A stretch of DNA of 64,000 nt from Vesta saturnalis (GCA_036346205.1 JARFJB010002038.1:202001-266000); one strand, 5' to 3'. Positions 21,915-33,550 are shown, counted from the stretch's first letter. Numbers and translations: made by a program. The notes: a model not told the origin generated them from the sequence alone.

Positions 21915-23106
21915 TTATACAATATTTATTCGAACATAATTGTCTCTAGCAACTCTTCCTAAATTAAGATAGTTAAGATCTAATCCTGCATGATCTACTG
22001 CATTGTTGTCATCAAGTGGTTCTACTATTACTTCTTCTTCATCAAGTTGTTCATTGTTTCCCACAGCAATATTATGAAGAATCGATACAGCACATATTAT
22101 ATATGCCGCCTTGGCTGAATGATATAATAATTGACAATGTTCTACTATTACTTCTTCTTCATCAAGTTGTTCATTGTTTCCCACAGCAATATTATAAAGA
22201 ATCGATACAGCATATATTATATATGCCGCCTTGGCTGAATGATATAATAATTGACAATGTTCTACTATTACTTCTTCTTCATCAAGTTCTTCATTGTTTT
22301 CCACAGCAATATTATGAAGAATCGATACAGCATATATTATGTATGCCGCCTTGGCTGGATGATATAATAATTGACAATGTTCTACTATTACTTCTTCTTC
22401 ATCAAGTTGTTCATTGTTTTCCACAGCAATATTATGAAGAATCGATTCAGCATATGTTATATATGCCGCATTGGCTGGATGGTATAATAATAGACAATGT
22501 TTCGATAGACAACCAAACCTTTCTTTCAACACACCGTTTGTTCTTCCAACAACATTTCTACACCGTGTAAGTGAAATATTAAATTGGCTTTTTGGTGTTC
22601 CTCTGCTGTCACGGTATAGGGAGTGAACAACCATGGCCTGCATCTCCAATTAAATGGCTAACATTAACGCCATTTTCAAATTGACGACACAACAAAGCGC
22701 GGTTATCCGAGGTTTGGAATATGGCAGAATCAGAATACTGGAAATCGTGCATCACAAGCTAAAATTCTACAGTCACTATCACAATGCCCTTCTTTGATAC
22801 GATTTTTTTGCCCAACGTTGTTGGGAATTTTATCTACTTAGGCATAATCAATCGCGTAATTATCTGGGTTGTTTCATATACAGCCCTACTAGTTGAACAT
22901 TGGGTCATGCTGGTCCATAAACTAGTCCCAACACAGCGTTGAAATGAACCAGTTCCAAGAAAATTTAATGTGCACAAAACCTTCAAATAAGAAGGTAGTG
23001 CTGTTCGCCTTCTAGTCTGCGCCATGTGAGGTTCTAAAAAATTGACTAAACCAATTACTGTGTTTTTGGATAACCGAAATTGATTCTTGAATTCCACATC
23101 TGGCAT
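21915..23106 (-). pseudogene. PIF/Harbinger transposase (HARBI1-like) with internal tandem repeat
   Basis: The N-terminal part (23106-22834) reads KNQFRLSKNTVIGLVNFLEP and RTALPSYLKVLCTLNFLGTG, typical of HARBI1-like proteins. The middle encodes SDSAIFQTSDN and NVSHLIGDAG, the two Asp-containing catalytic motifs, in shifted frames. The last segment (22649-21915) has SLTRCRNVVGRTNGVLKERF, in which the glycine replaces the glutamate that normally completes the DDE triad. After it comes a 40-residue unit (LLYHPAKAAYIIYAVSILHN with a LDEEEVIVE tail) four times in frame. Family proteins have this helix once. Frameshifts and the lost Glu make it inactive. Confidence 0.85.
22021..22500. repeat. Four 120-bp tandem repeats inside the Harbinger gene
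   Basis: Units at 22021-22140, 22141-22260, 22261-22380 and 22381-22500 are each exactly 120 bp and differ at only a few positions. 120 is divisible by 3, so the transposase frame continues through all four. The opposite strand is also open through the array (184 codons, 22016-22570), which is a by-product of repetition. Confidence 0.95.
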
Positions 23107-23109
23107 TTC

Positions 23110-24360
23110 AAAGGGGTTTTAGAATCCCGTCGTCTCTCAATTCTCATATGATTTCTAAAAAGATTTCTAACTTTAAATGAATACTTCAGAGACAAATATG
23201 GCACCATAATTTTACAGAGAATGTTAGTAACATAATGTTAATTACAGAGATCAAAATAACATACAGAATTCCTAATTTTTTATAGTATATTATTTTACAT
23301 GATTGCTTAGGAGACAACAGTTTTACAGAATGTTAAGAGATAGAGAAAAGCACAATAAGACAGGGTTTTTATATAAAGATGATTGCCCAATATTCAAATT
23401 TTAACATTTGGGGACTCTTAATTGATATTGTATCTCCAAATCTAAACAAAAAAAAAAACAGTAACACTGAAAAAAAAATTTGTTAACATTGTTCATTTTT
23501 TAGATTAGGTCAGTTTAGTTATGTTAAAAAAAATCTGATTTTCTGAAATAATACAAATGTGTCTATAAAAAAGGCAATTTCGATTTGGTTTCGTCATTTG
23601 CAAAATTACGGTGGAAGAAAGTGCAAGATAGGAACAACATAACAGAGGGCCTGTACACAAAGTTAAAAGTGCTAACTTTTTTAATTGTGTACAGAGTTAA
23701 GCAGTGTAAGTTAGAACGTCTTAAATCAAAGAGCCAATATTAATGAGATGTTAGTCATTCAGCACATTTTATAACATTTTAAGTAAGACCGTCCAAAAAA
23801 CGGTTCGTCATATCCCTCAGTTTGGCTAATATACAGCGCGCCCAAGATACGGACGAACAGCGTGGGGATCTTGAAAACGGTAAGAGATATGAAGGCGGTT
23901 AAATTAGAAAAAGTTGTATAATCTAGGGCATGTTTACATGTAGTTTGCAAAAGTTCATTAATTGTCATTTTTTGAATTCTATTAGATGGCGTTTTCAAAT
24001 TTTTTATTCGACGTTTCGTCTCCAAGAAACCCTCATCAACTTTATTTTTTTATACTGTCGCAACCAACGAAACACCATGTATTCGATAGTATTTTTTTTA
24101 CGAATTTAATCATGTAATACACATGCTTTTGAAGCTGAAAAATTCGGATTTTGCATTTTTAAGACAACAATAATAAATATTCAAACAAGTGCATGCCTCC
24201 CAGATTGGAAATTAGAAAAGGTGTGGTCTATATACAAAATTGATGGTAAATCAAACAAAAAGTTACAGACATATAACAATTATACTGGCTGTATTAAAAA
24301 AAATTTAATTTGTTTCATTATAGAATTTTTGCTCATGTAGTACCATACTTGCATGAAAAT
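23110..24360. other. CNNM intron sequence with one stem-loop of retroelement type
   Basis: AT-rich; no gene recognised. On the minus strand at 24011-24038 is TTGATGAGGGTTTCTTGGAG then ACGAAACGTC, in which GTTTC and GAGAC can pair and the stem is followed by GAAACGTC. This resembles motifs near the ends of Penelope-type elements. The adjoining 88-codon frame (24025-23759) has no recognisable domain. Confidence 0.35.
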
Positions 24361-24369
24361 CAGCATGAA

Positions 24370-24790
24370 TTTATAGGATGATAATATTCAAACGGATGTT
24401 ATCTCCACTGATTTTGCAAAACCATTTGATGAAATATCACATAAGATTACTGGAGAAATTGTACTTATTTCGATTTTCATCAGACTTGGTCATATGATGT
24501 ATCATATGTATGTTCGGTGTGAACCAGTCTGACGATATATAGGAAAATCAGAGCTGTTGCAAGAAACAAATAATTTTGTGCTTTTAGTATTATTTTAAGA
24601 AATCATTTTCCAATTAACCTTCAAAATTCTGCCGATCTTTACACTATTGGACCATTAATGTATTTAAACAATCTATCTAAACCGAGAGCTGATAAGTTAC
24701 TGTTCATGTTTATCTCAGTTGTTCAAAAGAGTGTATATTTTAAATAGTCCAGCCACAATGTTTTATAAATTCAAACCTGTGAAAGAGATA
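24370..24790 (+). pseudogene. LINE reverse transcriptase fragment (jockey-type)
   Basis: The + strand encodes NIQTDVISTDFAKPFDEISH, matching the RT palm motif (D-V-I-Y-x-D-F-x-K-A-F-D-x-V-x-H), then a positionally correct I-x-x-x-L-G-x-x segment, and later IGPLMYLNNLSKPRADKLLFM, matching the LGPLLFLLFINDL block. The ADD motif is not visible. Stops interrupt the frame. It is a short, old remnant next to CNNM exon 24898-25089. Confidence 0.55.
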
Positions 24791-24897
24791 GATAGTCTCA
24801 TTAAAGGTATTTCATCTAATTCAGTCCAGTTCTATTAATTTTATTATTTATTGTTTTGATTAACTACATTAATATATATACGCTTTACCTCACTTAC

Positions 24898-25089
24898 CTT
24901 CTTTAAAAATTTTGAACATAACGTCAAGTGTTACATCTTCAAAAACAAAATTACAGGGATTTTGGTAGAACTGGCACAAAGTTTTAAGTGGCGTATTATC
25001 ATCCGGATCGACAAATGCTAAATCTTTGATATACAACATTGTAACAATATTGGTTCGGGTCACATCGTATACAGGTATCCTTGAATAAC
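24898..25089 (-). CDS. uex: CNNM exon: middle of the CBS pair
   Basis: 192 nt, phase 1 in and out. Acceptor AG at 25090-25091; donor GTAAGT starts at 24897. It encodes GYSRIPVYD, then NIVTMLYIKDLAFVDPDD, then an acidic CBS2 start, ending in IFKEG. The GYSRIPVY and LAFVDPDD strings are diagnostic of CNNM CBS domains. It is separated from the previous exon by a 78-nt intron. Confidence 0.94.
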
Positions 25090-25169
25090 CTAAAATCACA
25101 AGTATTTCTATTATTCCTGTTATCTCTTAGAACACCTGAAAATGGTATTAGACAAAAATGATTCTATAC

Positions 25170-25341
25170 CTGATTTCATGATTTCCGAAACTGTCTCAAA
25201 GTTTAAGATAGCATCATAGTCCAGCATAAAAACATCTTCAATTCGTGTCATTACTTCCGCCACAGTCTTTTTGCGAAGCTCTAACGCACCACTAATTATG
25301 TTCACCTCATCCTTATCCAAGTCGTTATCTCCTCTAGTTAC
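25170..25341 (-). CDS. uex: CNNM exon: linker and start of first CBS domain
   Basis: 172 nt, entered in phase 0, left in phase 1. Acceptor AG at 25342-25343, donor GT at 25168-25169. It begins with a charged linker (VTRGDNDLDKDE) and continues with the motif IISGALELRKKTVAEVMT, which opens the CNNM CBS-pair (Bateman) module, followed by VFMLDYDAILNFETVSEIMKSG. The CBS pair binds Mg-ATP in characterised CNNMs. The exon follows a 20.5-kb intron full of mobile elements, yet the frame is clean. Confidence 0.93.
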
Positions 25342-27150
25342 CTAAACATAATACTTAATTAATGAATTTACACAAAACAAAAGGTAAACATTCATGAAGT
25401 GTAACATTTATTTTTAAGTTGTTGACTACCTCTTAAAACATGCTATGCACAAAATAATTTAGATTCTAGTTTTAAATTAAAGTTAGCAAAATCGGTCAAA
25501 AAATTCGAAATTAAACTGATACTGTAAATATTTTTTGTGGAGTCTCCTGTGGCAACAAACATGGTGTCTTTTTGTGCAGAATCACTTGCACCTATGAAAA
25601 CTATCTAACAAGATTTTGGTTATTTTGTGGTTTTACTTTTTTGGACCTACTTATTGAAAATCTTTATTTATATACTACTTCTTTACTTTATTTATATACT
25701 ACAATTATAGTTTTATATTACTGTATACAACTTTATTATCGTCATATTGATAATCTTTATTTATATCCTGAACATTGTTACAATGAGAAAATACTAAATC
25801 TGATAATTTTATGATTGTGTCAGTTACAAGTTGGACGCAAATTGAAGTGACTTAGAAGCTTTAAGTTCACAAGAGCAAAGAAGTGGTTTGTAAAATAGGA
25901 GATATGGGTATATGATGCAGAACATTTGGTCCATAGTATGTCAGAGCTAGAAAAAGTGTTTGATTTAAATTTGGCAATTTTCCATACGTTAAATCCTAGT
26001 AATTTTCGGCCGAGTTCAGCCCATGGGATACAGAGCAATGACATACTACATGATCAAAACAGATCGTCCTCTAGCAGGGTTTCAAATGAATAGTAAGATT
26101 TCAATTCTTTACCATAGACATACCCAAAATTAAAACCAAAAGATTGAAACAAAAGTTCAAGTATTTTGGTGTATTACTCAGTAGTGCCACTGAACATGAT
26201 TTTTCTCATATTATCAAAATATCAGGAAGAAGGGAACTCAGATGGATAATTGTAAATGGAGTATTTTGTTCTGGAAAATCAGTTCACTTACAACAGAGTG
26301 CAACCAATATGTTATTAATTTGTACTAGGAAAAAATATTTTTAAACAAAAGAAGTTTACCCATTGGGAATCTGCCACTTAACATAATACATAATTATAAT
26401 GCAAGTGTTCTTATGTATTAATACCCAGAATTCTTAATTGTTTTGATGATTTATGTTTGTTGCTAAATTTGAAGTGCCTATTTCTTAACGAAATTTTGAT
26501 TGAACAAATTGTAAACATATGCACATAATCTAATTGTGAATTTTAAAAAGTAGGAAATTAAGAATACAAGTACTCTAATTACCAAATAGTAATTGGAATT
26601 TTAGATTGCCTTCACATGTTAATGTAATTTAACTGTTTTTAAGTACAAGGTTAGAGATTAATTAATTTTAATTAAAACGCCGCATTCTGTTAAACTACTT
26701 AGCGTTTTATTCGTTTTGTGAATATTAGTAATTAGAACTTTTGTTAATCTCATATTATACTTTGTACTTATTCATTAATTTCAATGTAGAGCAAATACAA
26801 TACAAATATGTTACTTAAAACTAAAAATAACGTTTAAGTCATTCTAATAAAAAAAATCACTATTTCTCAAACTCTAACGCCTGAAAACCGTAAAAATTTG
26901 TTTAAATAGTACAAATGTTACCTTACATACTTTCGAATTTCCTCTTTAATCACAAAGCAAATCTGCAAAAATAAATGTACAGGGTGTTCCATAAAAATTA
27001 TAGAATACACCACGCTTGAAATATGAGTTATTGACCCAAGCATTTGCTCGAAAACTATAAGATTTTGGTATAAGACATGCTTAAGAAAATTAAAAGCTTG
27101 TAGTTTAGGCTACAAAATGCCGCAAATAATTGGGTAGTTCCATTTCAAAC
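25342..27150. other. Start of the 20.5-kb CNNM intron; nothing firm
   Basis: AT-rich. A frame at 26144-26344 begins MKQKFKYFGVLLSS, faintly like the LINE thumb FKYLG motif, but nothing else supports it. ACAGGGTGTTCCATAAAAA at 26980 resembles a DNA-transposon end without a clear partner. Confidence 0.4.
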
Positions 27151-28409
27151 TACGAGGATGGGATGATAATTGCTTAGCCTCCGCGTAGATGGCGTTGTTA
27201 AGTAAAAAATAAATGCGTATTTCTAAACGTCATCTTTGAATTTGACAGTATTGAAAATATTAATTTCGTCAGTGTCATACTCTGTTATTAGCAGCCGCCT
27301 ATTACCAGTCTGTTTCGGGTATTTTTAACAATGGAAAATGTCGAGCATCGTGCCGTTATTAAATTTCTTTTTCAAAAAGGTTTGAAAAACGCGGAGATTT
27401 CTGAAGAAATGCACAACGTATTAGGTGAAAGTGCACCATCATATGCCATGGTAAAGAACTGGGTGGCTGCATTTAAACGTGGTCGTACGAGCATAAAAGA
27501 TGAACACCGCTCTGGACGCCCTAAAAGTGTCACTACTCCAGAAATGGTGAGCAAAATCCATACCATGATTTTAGAAGATCGGCAATTGAAGTTAAGTGAG
27601 ATAGCTAACATCGTGAACATCTCAAAAGAACGGGTACATAATATCATAACTCAAAAATTGGATATGAAAAAGCTTTCTACGAGATGGGTGCTCCGTTTGC
27701 TCACCCTAGACCAAAAACGTGTCCGAATGCAAATATGCAAGAATGCCTGGATCGTTTTCGAGCAAATCCGACTGATTTTATGAGGCGATTGATAACCACT
27801 GACGAAGCTTGGGTTCATCATTATACCCCTGAGACAAAAAGGCAATCAAAACAGTGGATTGAACATGGTTGTCCACCTCCGAAGAAAGTCTTGTGTGTCA
27901 AATCAGCCGGTAAGGTGATGGCTTGTCTATTCTGGGATGCCAAACGATTTTAATGGTAAACTATTTACCTAAAGGGTAACCCATAACTGGGGTTTATTAT
28001 GCTAACCTGTTGGACAGAAAAGACCAGGTTTAACTCACAAGAAAATCATTTTGCACCAGGAACACAAGTGTTATAACGATGGCAAAAATTGACGAATCGA
28101 AGTATGATTTCCTTCCGCATCCCACTTATTCGCCCGATCTAGCCCCGTCAGACTTCCACTTATTCCACAAACTCAAAATCTTCCTAGGCGGACAACTATT
28201 TTCGACTAACGAAGAGGTCAAGTTCGCGGTTTATGAATATTTTGCAAGCCTTGAAGAAAACACCTTTCGCGATGGGATCAAGGCTTTAGATCATCGTTGG
28301 ACAAAATGTATTGATCGTTTAGGTGATTATGTTGAAAAATAAAACGATTTTGAAAACAGTAAACTAGTCTTTCATTCTTAGGCTAAGCAATTATCATCCC
28401 GTCCTCGTA
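27151..28409 (+). mobile_element. mariner (Tc1/mariner superfamily) element with TIRs and TA target duplication
   Basis: The left end 27151-27179 (TACGAGGATGGGATGATAAT plus TGCTTAGCC) and right end 28381-28409 are reverse complements with one mismatch, counting the flanking TA on each side. Length is about 1.26 kb, normal for mariner. Inside is a mariner-type transposase gene (27331-28342) on the + strand. The high TIR identity points to a relatively recent insertion into the CNNM intron. Confidence 0.92.
27331..28342 (+). pseudogene. mariner transposase, two frameshifts
   Basis: The N-terminal 150 codons (27331-27783) carry the HTH_48-type DNA-binding domain (MENVEHRAVIKFLFQKGLKN, RSGRPKSVTTPEMV). 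The frame then shifts to 27684-27953, which has LITTDEAWVHHYTPETKRQS and GKVMACLFWDAK, with the first catalytic Asp in TTDEAWVHHY. After a disrupted stretch the third part (28079-28342) gives HPTYSPDLAPSDFHLFHKLK, with the last catalytic Asp in YSPDLAPSDFHLF. This D...D34D layout is that of Mos1-type mariners. The second Asp region (normally DNAPCH) is damaged near 28050. Not able to make a full protein. Confidence 0.9.
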
Positions 28410-28699
28410 TTGTAAAACTGCTGAATCTACAACAAATTTCTATTATACACGACCTTCTAGACACGTGTTTTAACAAATATTGAATTATCTCTAAAAGTAT
28501 AATGTTTAGAGCAATGGTAGGTACCGTAATTATTGATTGAAAGGTCTTTTTAACTATATTCTAATACTGCCAAAATATATATCGGGTGTTGTATTTAAAA
28601 ATATATAACCTTGATACAGCACCCCATATATTTTAAAATATTTTTAAATTGTAACCTGAATCCTGAAGACATACGTTCATTTTTAAGAAAAAAGTATTA

Positions 28700-30540
28700 T
28701 TTGATATGGGTGGTGTGGTAAATTTCGGTGCGATGGTCACGGTAAAATCAAATTTCCCGAGCGCCAACCTAGGTGGGGAGGTACCCTAGAGGCCTAGATT
28801 TCTCTTCGAGAAAACTGTAGGGGTAAAACTGGCCCGAGTAGCTTTAATGAAGACGTCGGATTCCCAAGGGTCCCAAAATTACAGGAGTAGTAAGAGAGAC
28901 ACTTCAACTTTCACTTTTGACCTTGGGAATTCCCAAGGCCGCCCACGCGGAGGACGTAATTTGACCTTGAGGGTTGACCTCGGGCCTGGTCTTAGAGTTG
29001 ACCTTGGGAATTCCCATGCTCTTCAAACAGAACCAAATTTACTAAACTCCACGTATTATAGTATCTTTTTCCGAGGGCGAATTAAGTCATAGGAAATTCC
29101 CAAGGCCAACTCCAGGCCTGGCCTATGACCAACTTCAAGGTCAGTTGAAGGTGACTTTTTCTCAAGGTAAAATAAGTATGCTGTGGTGGTTGTTACTTAA
29201 TTACTCATTTATTTTAAAGTAATTTTTGCATGTCTAATGTTGAAGGTCGACTTCAAGGTGAAATCACTAGACATAAATTACATGTTAACTAAAAATTTCA
29301 AGACCGCTACTCCCTTTAAGATATCAATAATACAGTTTAACCATTTTCAGTCATATTGAATTAATTTTTAGACTTACCTTGTGTTATATTAATAGACATA
29401 AATAAATACATGTTAACTTAAAAATTCCAAGGCCGACCGCTCCTATAAAATATCAATAATACAGGGTCATTTCAAAATTTCACCCATTACAATGCATGAA
29501 TCATCCTCTTTATGTTGAAGATGACTTTTTTACAATCTCAAGGTCGTTATTCAGGCATTTAAAATATTTGAGCTAACACTTAAATTCAACCTTATGAATT
29601 TTTTGTTGCTGTACATTTACCTTACACTATCTGTAATAATTTTAATAACATTTTTTAGGATAATTATGCAGTCCGTTTTATAATAAACTCATTACGAACA
29701 ATAAATCACAGTGTAAAACAAAAACAATTACCCATGTCAGAATGATATTTAAACTTCATGTTAGATAGATAGAAATAGACATAAGAACAGGTTAACTTAA
29801 AAAATACCAAGGTCATCTTATCAATAATTAACCATTTTCATTCATATTTAATTTTTAGATTCACCTTACGCTATCTATACCTGCCTTAAGGCGGAGCCCA
29901 ATGCCTACTCGACAATGGCCTGCCAAGGGAACCCACAATTATTAGGTACACAATCGACGGCCTTCACGTGCCAGCCTCAAGGTCAAACCAGTACAGTCAA
30001 TTAAGTGCATTGAAAACCCAGTCCAACTCCAAGGTCAGCTCCAATGACTCCATGGCCTTGCCCTGGGGAAACCCCCAAGGTCAAATTTCGGCCTTCACGC
30101 GGGAGTCAAGGTCAAACCGAGGTCAGTCACCTAAGTGCCTTGGGAATTCTCAAGGTCAGCTCCAAGACCAGGTCCTACGACAACCCTCAAGGTAAGTTAC
30201 GTCCTCCACGGGAATTCCCAAGGCCAAGTGAAAGTTGAGGTGTCTCTCTTACTACTCAAAGGTGACGGTGGGTAGGACTTCTGCCCTTGTTGAGTCGGAA
30301 ATATATGGTCCCGGCAGTATAACTTTAAAAAAATTATTAGTTGGGGAACAATCCTGATACAGGAGTCGGAAGCAATTGTTCTATTATCCGGATAGAAAAA
30401 AATTGGTTATATAAACTGTATATTAGGCCACAAAAGTTAACAAAACGGTAAAAAAGGTAAACTAAAATCTTGGTCTGTTGAAAAAAATTGCTATCGAGGA
30501 TATAAGAAACAATTAAATGCTAAATCTTAGGCGGCAAACT
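28700..30540 (-). repeat. Left LTR of the gypsy-like element, split by a foldback insertion
   Basis: 28700-28884 matches 33615-33770 (TGGGTGG-G-GGT-AATTT, GTCACGGTAAAATC, GAGCGCCAACCTAGGTGGG, GAGGCCTA). 30258-30540 matches 33777-34100 (GGTGACG-T-GGTAG, TTGAATCGGAAAT, AAAAAAATTATTAGTTG, CAGGAATCGGAAGCAATTGT, ATCCGGATAGAAAAAAAT, GGATATAAGAAACAATT). The 1373 bp in between is a separate element. Confidence 0.75.
28885..30257. mobile_element. Foldback element rich in GGGAATTCCC and CAAGGTCA motifs
   Basis: It begins GAGTAGTAAGAGAGACACTT and ends with its reverse complement (...GTGTCTCTCTTACTACTC). The ~120-bp arms share TTGGGAATTCCC, GAGGACGTAA and GGTCTTGGAGCTGACCTTG blocks. It contains three exact GGGAATTCCC palindromes (28925, 29006, 30210) and about ten exact CAAGGTCA octamers counting both strands, concentrated near the ends. 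The centre (29280-29860) carries diverged pieces of the 2270-4022 foldback family. No coding capacity. It interrupts the LTR, so it is younger than the gypsy insertion. Confidence 0.8.
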
Positions 30541-30707
30541 GGGCGATCATGGTTTTTAGTGCATGGGGTTAGCTTACGCGGTGTACAGAAACGTATCAGT
30601 GGTGGATGCGAGTTATGATAGCAAGTGTTGAAAGCACGGCTATCATGCTACGGGACGGTGAAGCTTAGCCACACAGGTCTTCCAGGGATCGGTAATTAGT
30701 CCGCCCT

Positions 30708-32160
30708 TTAACTCATTAATATGTAAAAGACGGTAAAGTCGACCTTCACATATACAGTAATCCGGCAGTCGAGCGGGATGGTAACCCCAACAGATTGTTG
30801 AGCGTACCAATTGCACTCAGATAGCTCTATGGCAAAAATTTCATTTTCGGTAATAGGGGGGTCATGAGATAAGGCATCTGCCACACGGTTCATCACCCCG
30901 TTTCGGAACTTGATTTTGTAATCAAACTGCTGTAGGAAATACTCCACCTTGGGGCCAAGTTAGGGATTGATGGTCGGTAATAACGGTGAAGCGATAACCT
31001 TCAAGATAAGGTTCATTTTTAATCTCAGACTATAACACGGCGTTCTTTTTCGTTTACGGATTAATTACGGTCGCAAGAGCTCAAAGTACGGCTGACATAG
31101 GCAATTACAAGATCTTTACCGTTTACGATTTGAGTTAGTGCGGCACCTAACGAACTTTCGGTTGCATCGTAGGGCAAATGGGGATATTGAAATTCGGGCA
31201 GGTAAGTACGGGAGGTTGACTAAAGCGGTCTTTAATTGTTCAAAAAAGGTCGTTTGCTCGACGTACCATTTCCCGCGAACGTTTTTGTGGAGGAGCTGCA
31301 CAGACTGCGTACGTTGTGTGAGGGCGAGGATAGCAATAACTTTGTCAGGATGTTTAAATTCGGCCTTCACAGACGACGTGGCCCAAACATCTTAGTGCCT
31401 TACTTCAAAACTGACATTTGTTAAGGTTTATTCGGAGGTTGGCTCTAAATCGGCGAAACACTCTTTTAAATCCTTTAAGTGATTATCAAAAGCCCGAACA
31501 TCACTTTAAATTGAAATAGAACACGGCAATGGTGAATGAATGATCGGTCAGTATTTGGCTGTTAATGGGATCTGCCTATAACCACCCGCCAAGTCGATGC
31601 TGGAAATGTATCGGGCGTAACATAAGCGGTCTAGGATGTAATCGATAAAAGGTAACGAGTAGGCAAAAACGGGCCTTGTCATCTTTCTTTTTTGTGATGA
31701 CATTCTCACTTAACATACAATCTACCTCTTGGTTTACGAGGCTTTGCATTTTCCGATTCAGCGGACGGTATCGTTGTTTGATCGGAGCGGCGGTGGTGAG
31801 ACGGATATCGTGTTGTACTAAATCGGTGGTGCCTTGTATAGCTGGGACTCTGGGAATTCGGTATGCAGAAACCATTTCAACCGGGTTTCTTTGGCGGCGG
31901 TTAAAGGGCAATAGTGGAACAGTTGGTAGAGGTCAGTGTCGATTTTGCTCTCAAGGAACATGTTCCCAAATTTCATGTTGAAATAAAAGCTGGTCTGCCA
32001 AAAGTCTATCCCCAAGAGCAAGTCGTAATAGCGACTGAACATGATGGATTAAACGCCGGATAACGGACTGGTCAGTGATACCGGTTGCTTTGATGTACTT
32101 TGGAAGCTGGGCTGAGTTGGCCAATAGAGAAGCAGGCTCGTCACCGACAAAGGTAAGAGT
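30708..32160 (-). pseudogene. gypsy pol remnant: protease, RT, RNase H
   Basis: Going down the minus strand: a protease remnant with LVYTGSTLTFVGDEPA, in which tyrosine stands where the catalytic aspartate of the DTGS motif belongs; the RT start TTDLVQHDIRLTTAAPIKQR and NQEVDCMLSENVI; a linker FEQLKTALVNLPYL; and the RNase H end FLQQFDYKIKFRNG with NRVADALSHDP. Pieces are in different frames. The order protease-RT-RNase H is that of Ty3/gypsy. Non-functional. Confidence 0.8.
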
Positions 32161-32199
32161 GGATCCGGTATAAACTAATTCTATGAACGATTGTTAGGC

Positions 32200-33480
32200 G
32201 ATACAAACTGTGATAAATGAGCGTGGGTCGCTGACGTAGAGGCGAATGTAAAGGAGAGAGCTTATGGTGTCCCAATGGAAGCTTCACTGGTCGTTTCCCG
32301 GAGTATTGCATGGATAGTCATGGATAAATCTCAAGCCTGCCACAACGGGAGCAAAAAAACGCGGAACGATTATGGCACTGAGTACGATAGTGACCTCTCT
32401 AGCCACACCTCCAGCATTCAGGGTTTGTGTCAGTAGGCAGGAGGTTAATTCAGGTAAGCCGACCGGTTGGCGTCGGTACGACGCGATGGAGTGGGCGATG
32501 GTCCGAGTCGGCCTTTGTAGCCGCGGTCAACTTGTAAGGAGGATCGCATCGGGGTTGATACGGCACAGATCGTTATGAGCTCTGTCGTTTATTCTCTGCT
32601 GCTCTAGGTAGAAGTGCGGTATAAGTTGGCCTGACAACGATTTCGTATCTCAGACTGAGGATGCATGAGTTGCAAAATGTCCCAGTTCTGGAATATTTCG
32701 ACCGGGTACGTTTGTCGGAGGTTCGGGTGGGCGAGAGTAAGTTGTCGGTTAAAAATTTTGATCGGGAACCGAAAAACTTCGTGAGGCAATCTCCTGTTGA
32801 AGATTCCGGTAATAACTTTCAGTGATGCTCGGCAAACATGCGACTACGTCGCGGGATTAGGGTTTAACTCGTTAATGAACGTCATTACCTATTAATTTCG
32901 TTTATGTGTGCGCGGCTGTTTCGCCTTTCAACTTGATACGGTCGAGAGAAAATAGTTCTGAAAGTTGGTCCATAAACGCTTTCCAGCCCTGCTAGCGATG
33001 TATGTTGTTGCGGTACCTGGATAACGCGTTACTGGTAAATAAGTCGGGTAGGTCAACGATTAAATTATCCACGGAAATATCTTACGGCTCGCTTATCTTT
33101 TCTACTCGCTCCAGGAACGAAACTAGATCGGTGGTACCGTCGAACTCAATATTCCATTCCCGAGTTTCAATGCTTGGTGCTGTTAACGTGGCGGTTGTTG
33201 AAGCACGAGCGGTTGTAATGCCGGTGGTTGTTGGAGTAGCGGTGACGGAATCGGCACTGGCAATGACCACAGAGTATGCCGTAATGTCGGTACAGGAGCA
33301 TAACGGTATTTGGCACGGTCTAATAAAATAGATGTTATGCTTGACGTGGTTACCGGTGTAAACGATCCAGTGATAGAGATAACGGTTGGAGAACGAACAG
33401 CATCTACTTTACGGTCGCCAGACACCGTCGGGGATCGGTACGGTGGTGGTACACAGCGAGCATTTTACTGTCTTTAAGAG
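32200..33480 (-). pseudogene. gypsy gag remnant
   Basis: The minus strand near 33200-33080 encodes REWNIEFDGTTDLVSFLERV, a typical insect Ty3/gypsy gag capsid start. A degraded zinc-knuckle-like stretch (CSRCGRLEIYP) lies near 32340. The region has higher GC than its surroundings, as does the whole gypsy body, and many stops. Confidence 0.6.
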
Positions 33481-33550
33481 ACAATGAAAATTCTTAAGCA
33501 AAACGGTCGATACATATTTAACTTCCGGTATAGATCTGAAAAAATAACGG

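Noticed and set aside
22016..22570. 184-codon plus-strand ORF
   Set aside because: It is the antisense of the Harbinger tandem repeat; the minus-strand frame has the transposase motifs and the plus-strand translation has none.
23759..24025. 88-codon minus-strand gene
   Set aside because: No recognisable domain, no splice or promoter context; begins in the stem-loop region of a retroelement-like end.
26144..26344. LINE reverse transcriptase fragment
   Set aside because: Only FKYFGVLLSS resembles the thumb motif; no second motif or repeat partner.
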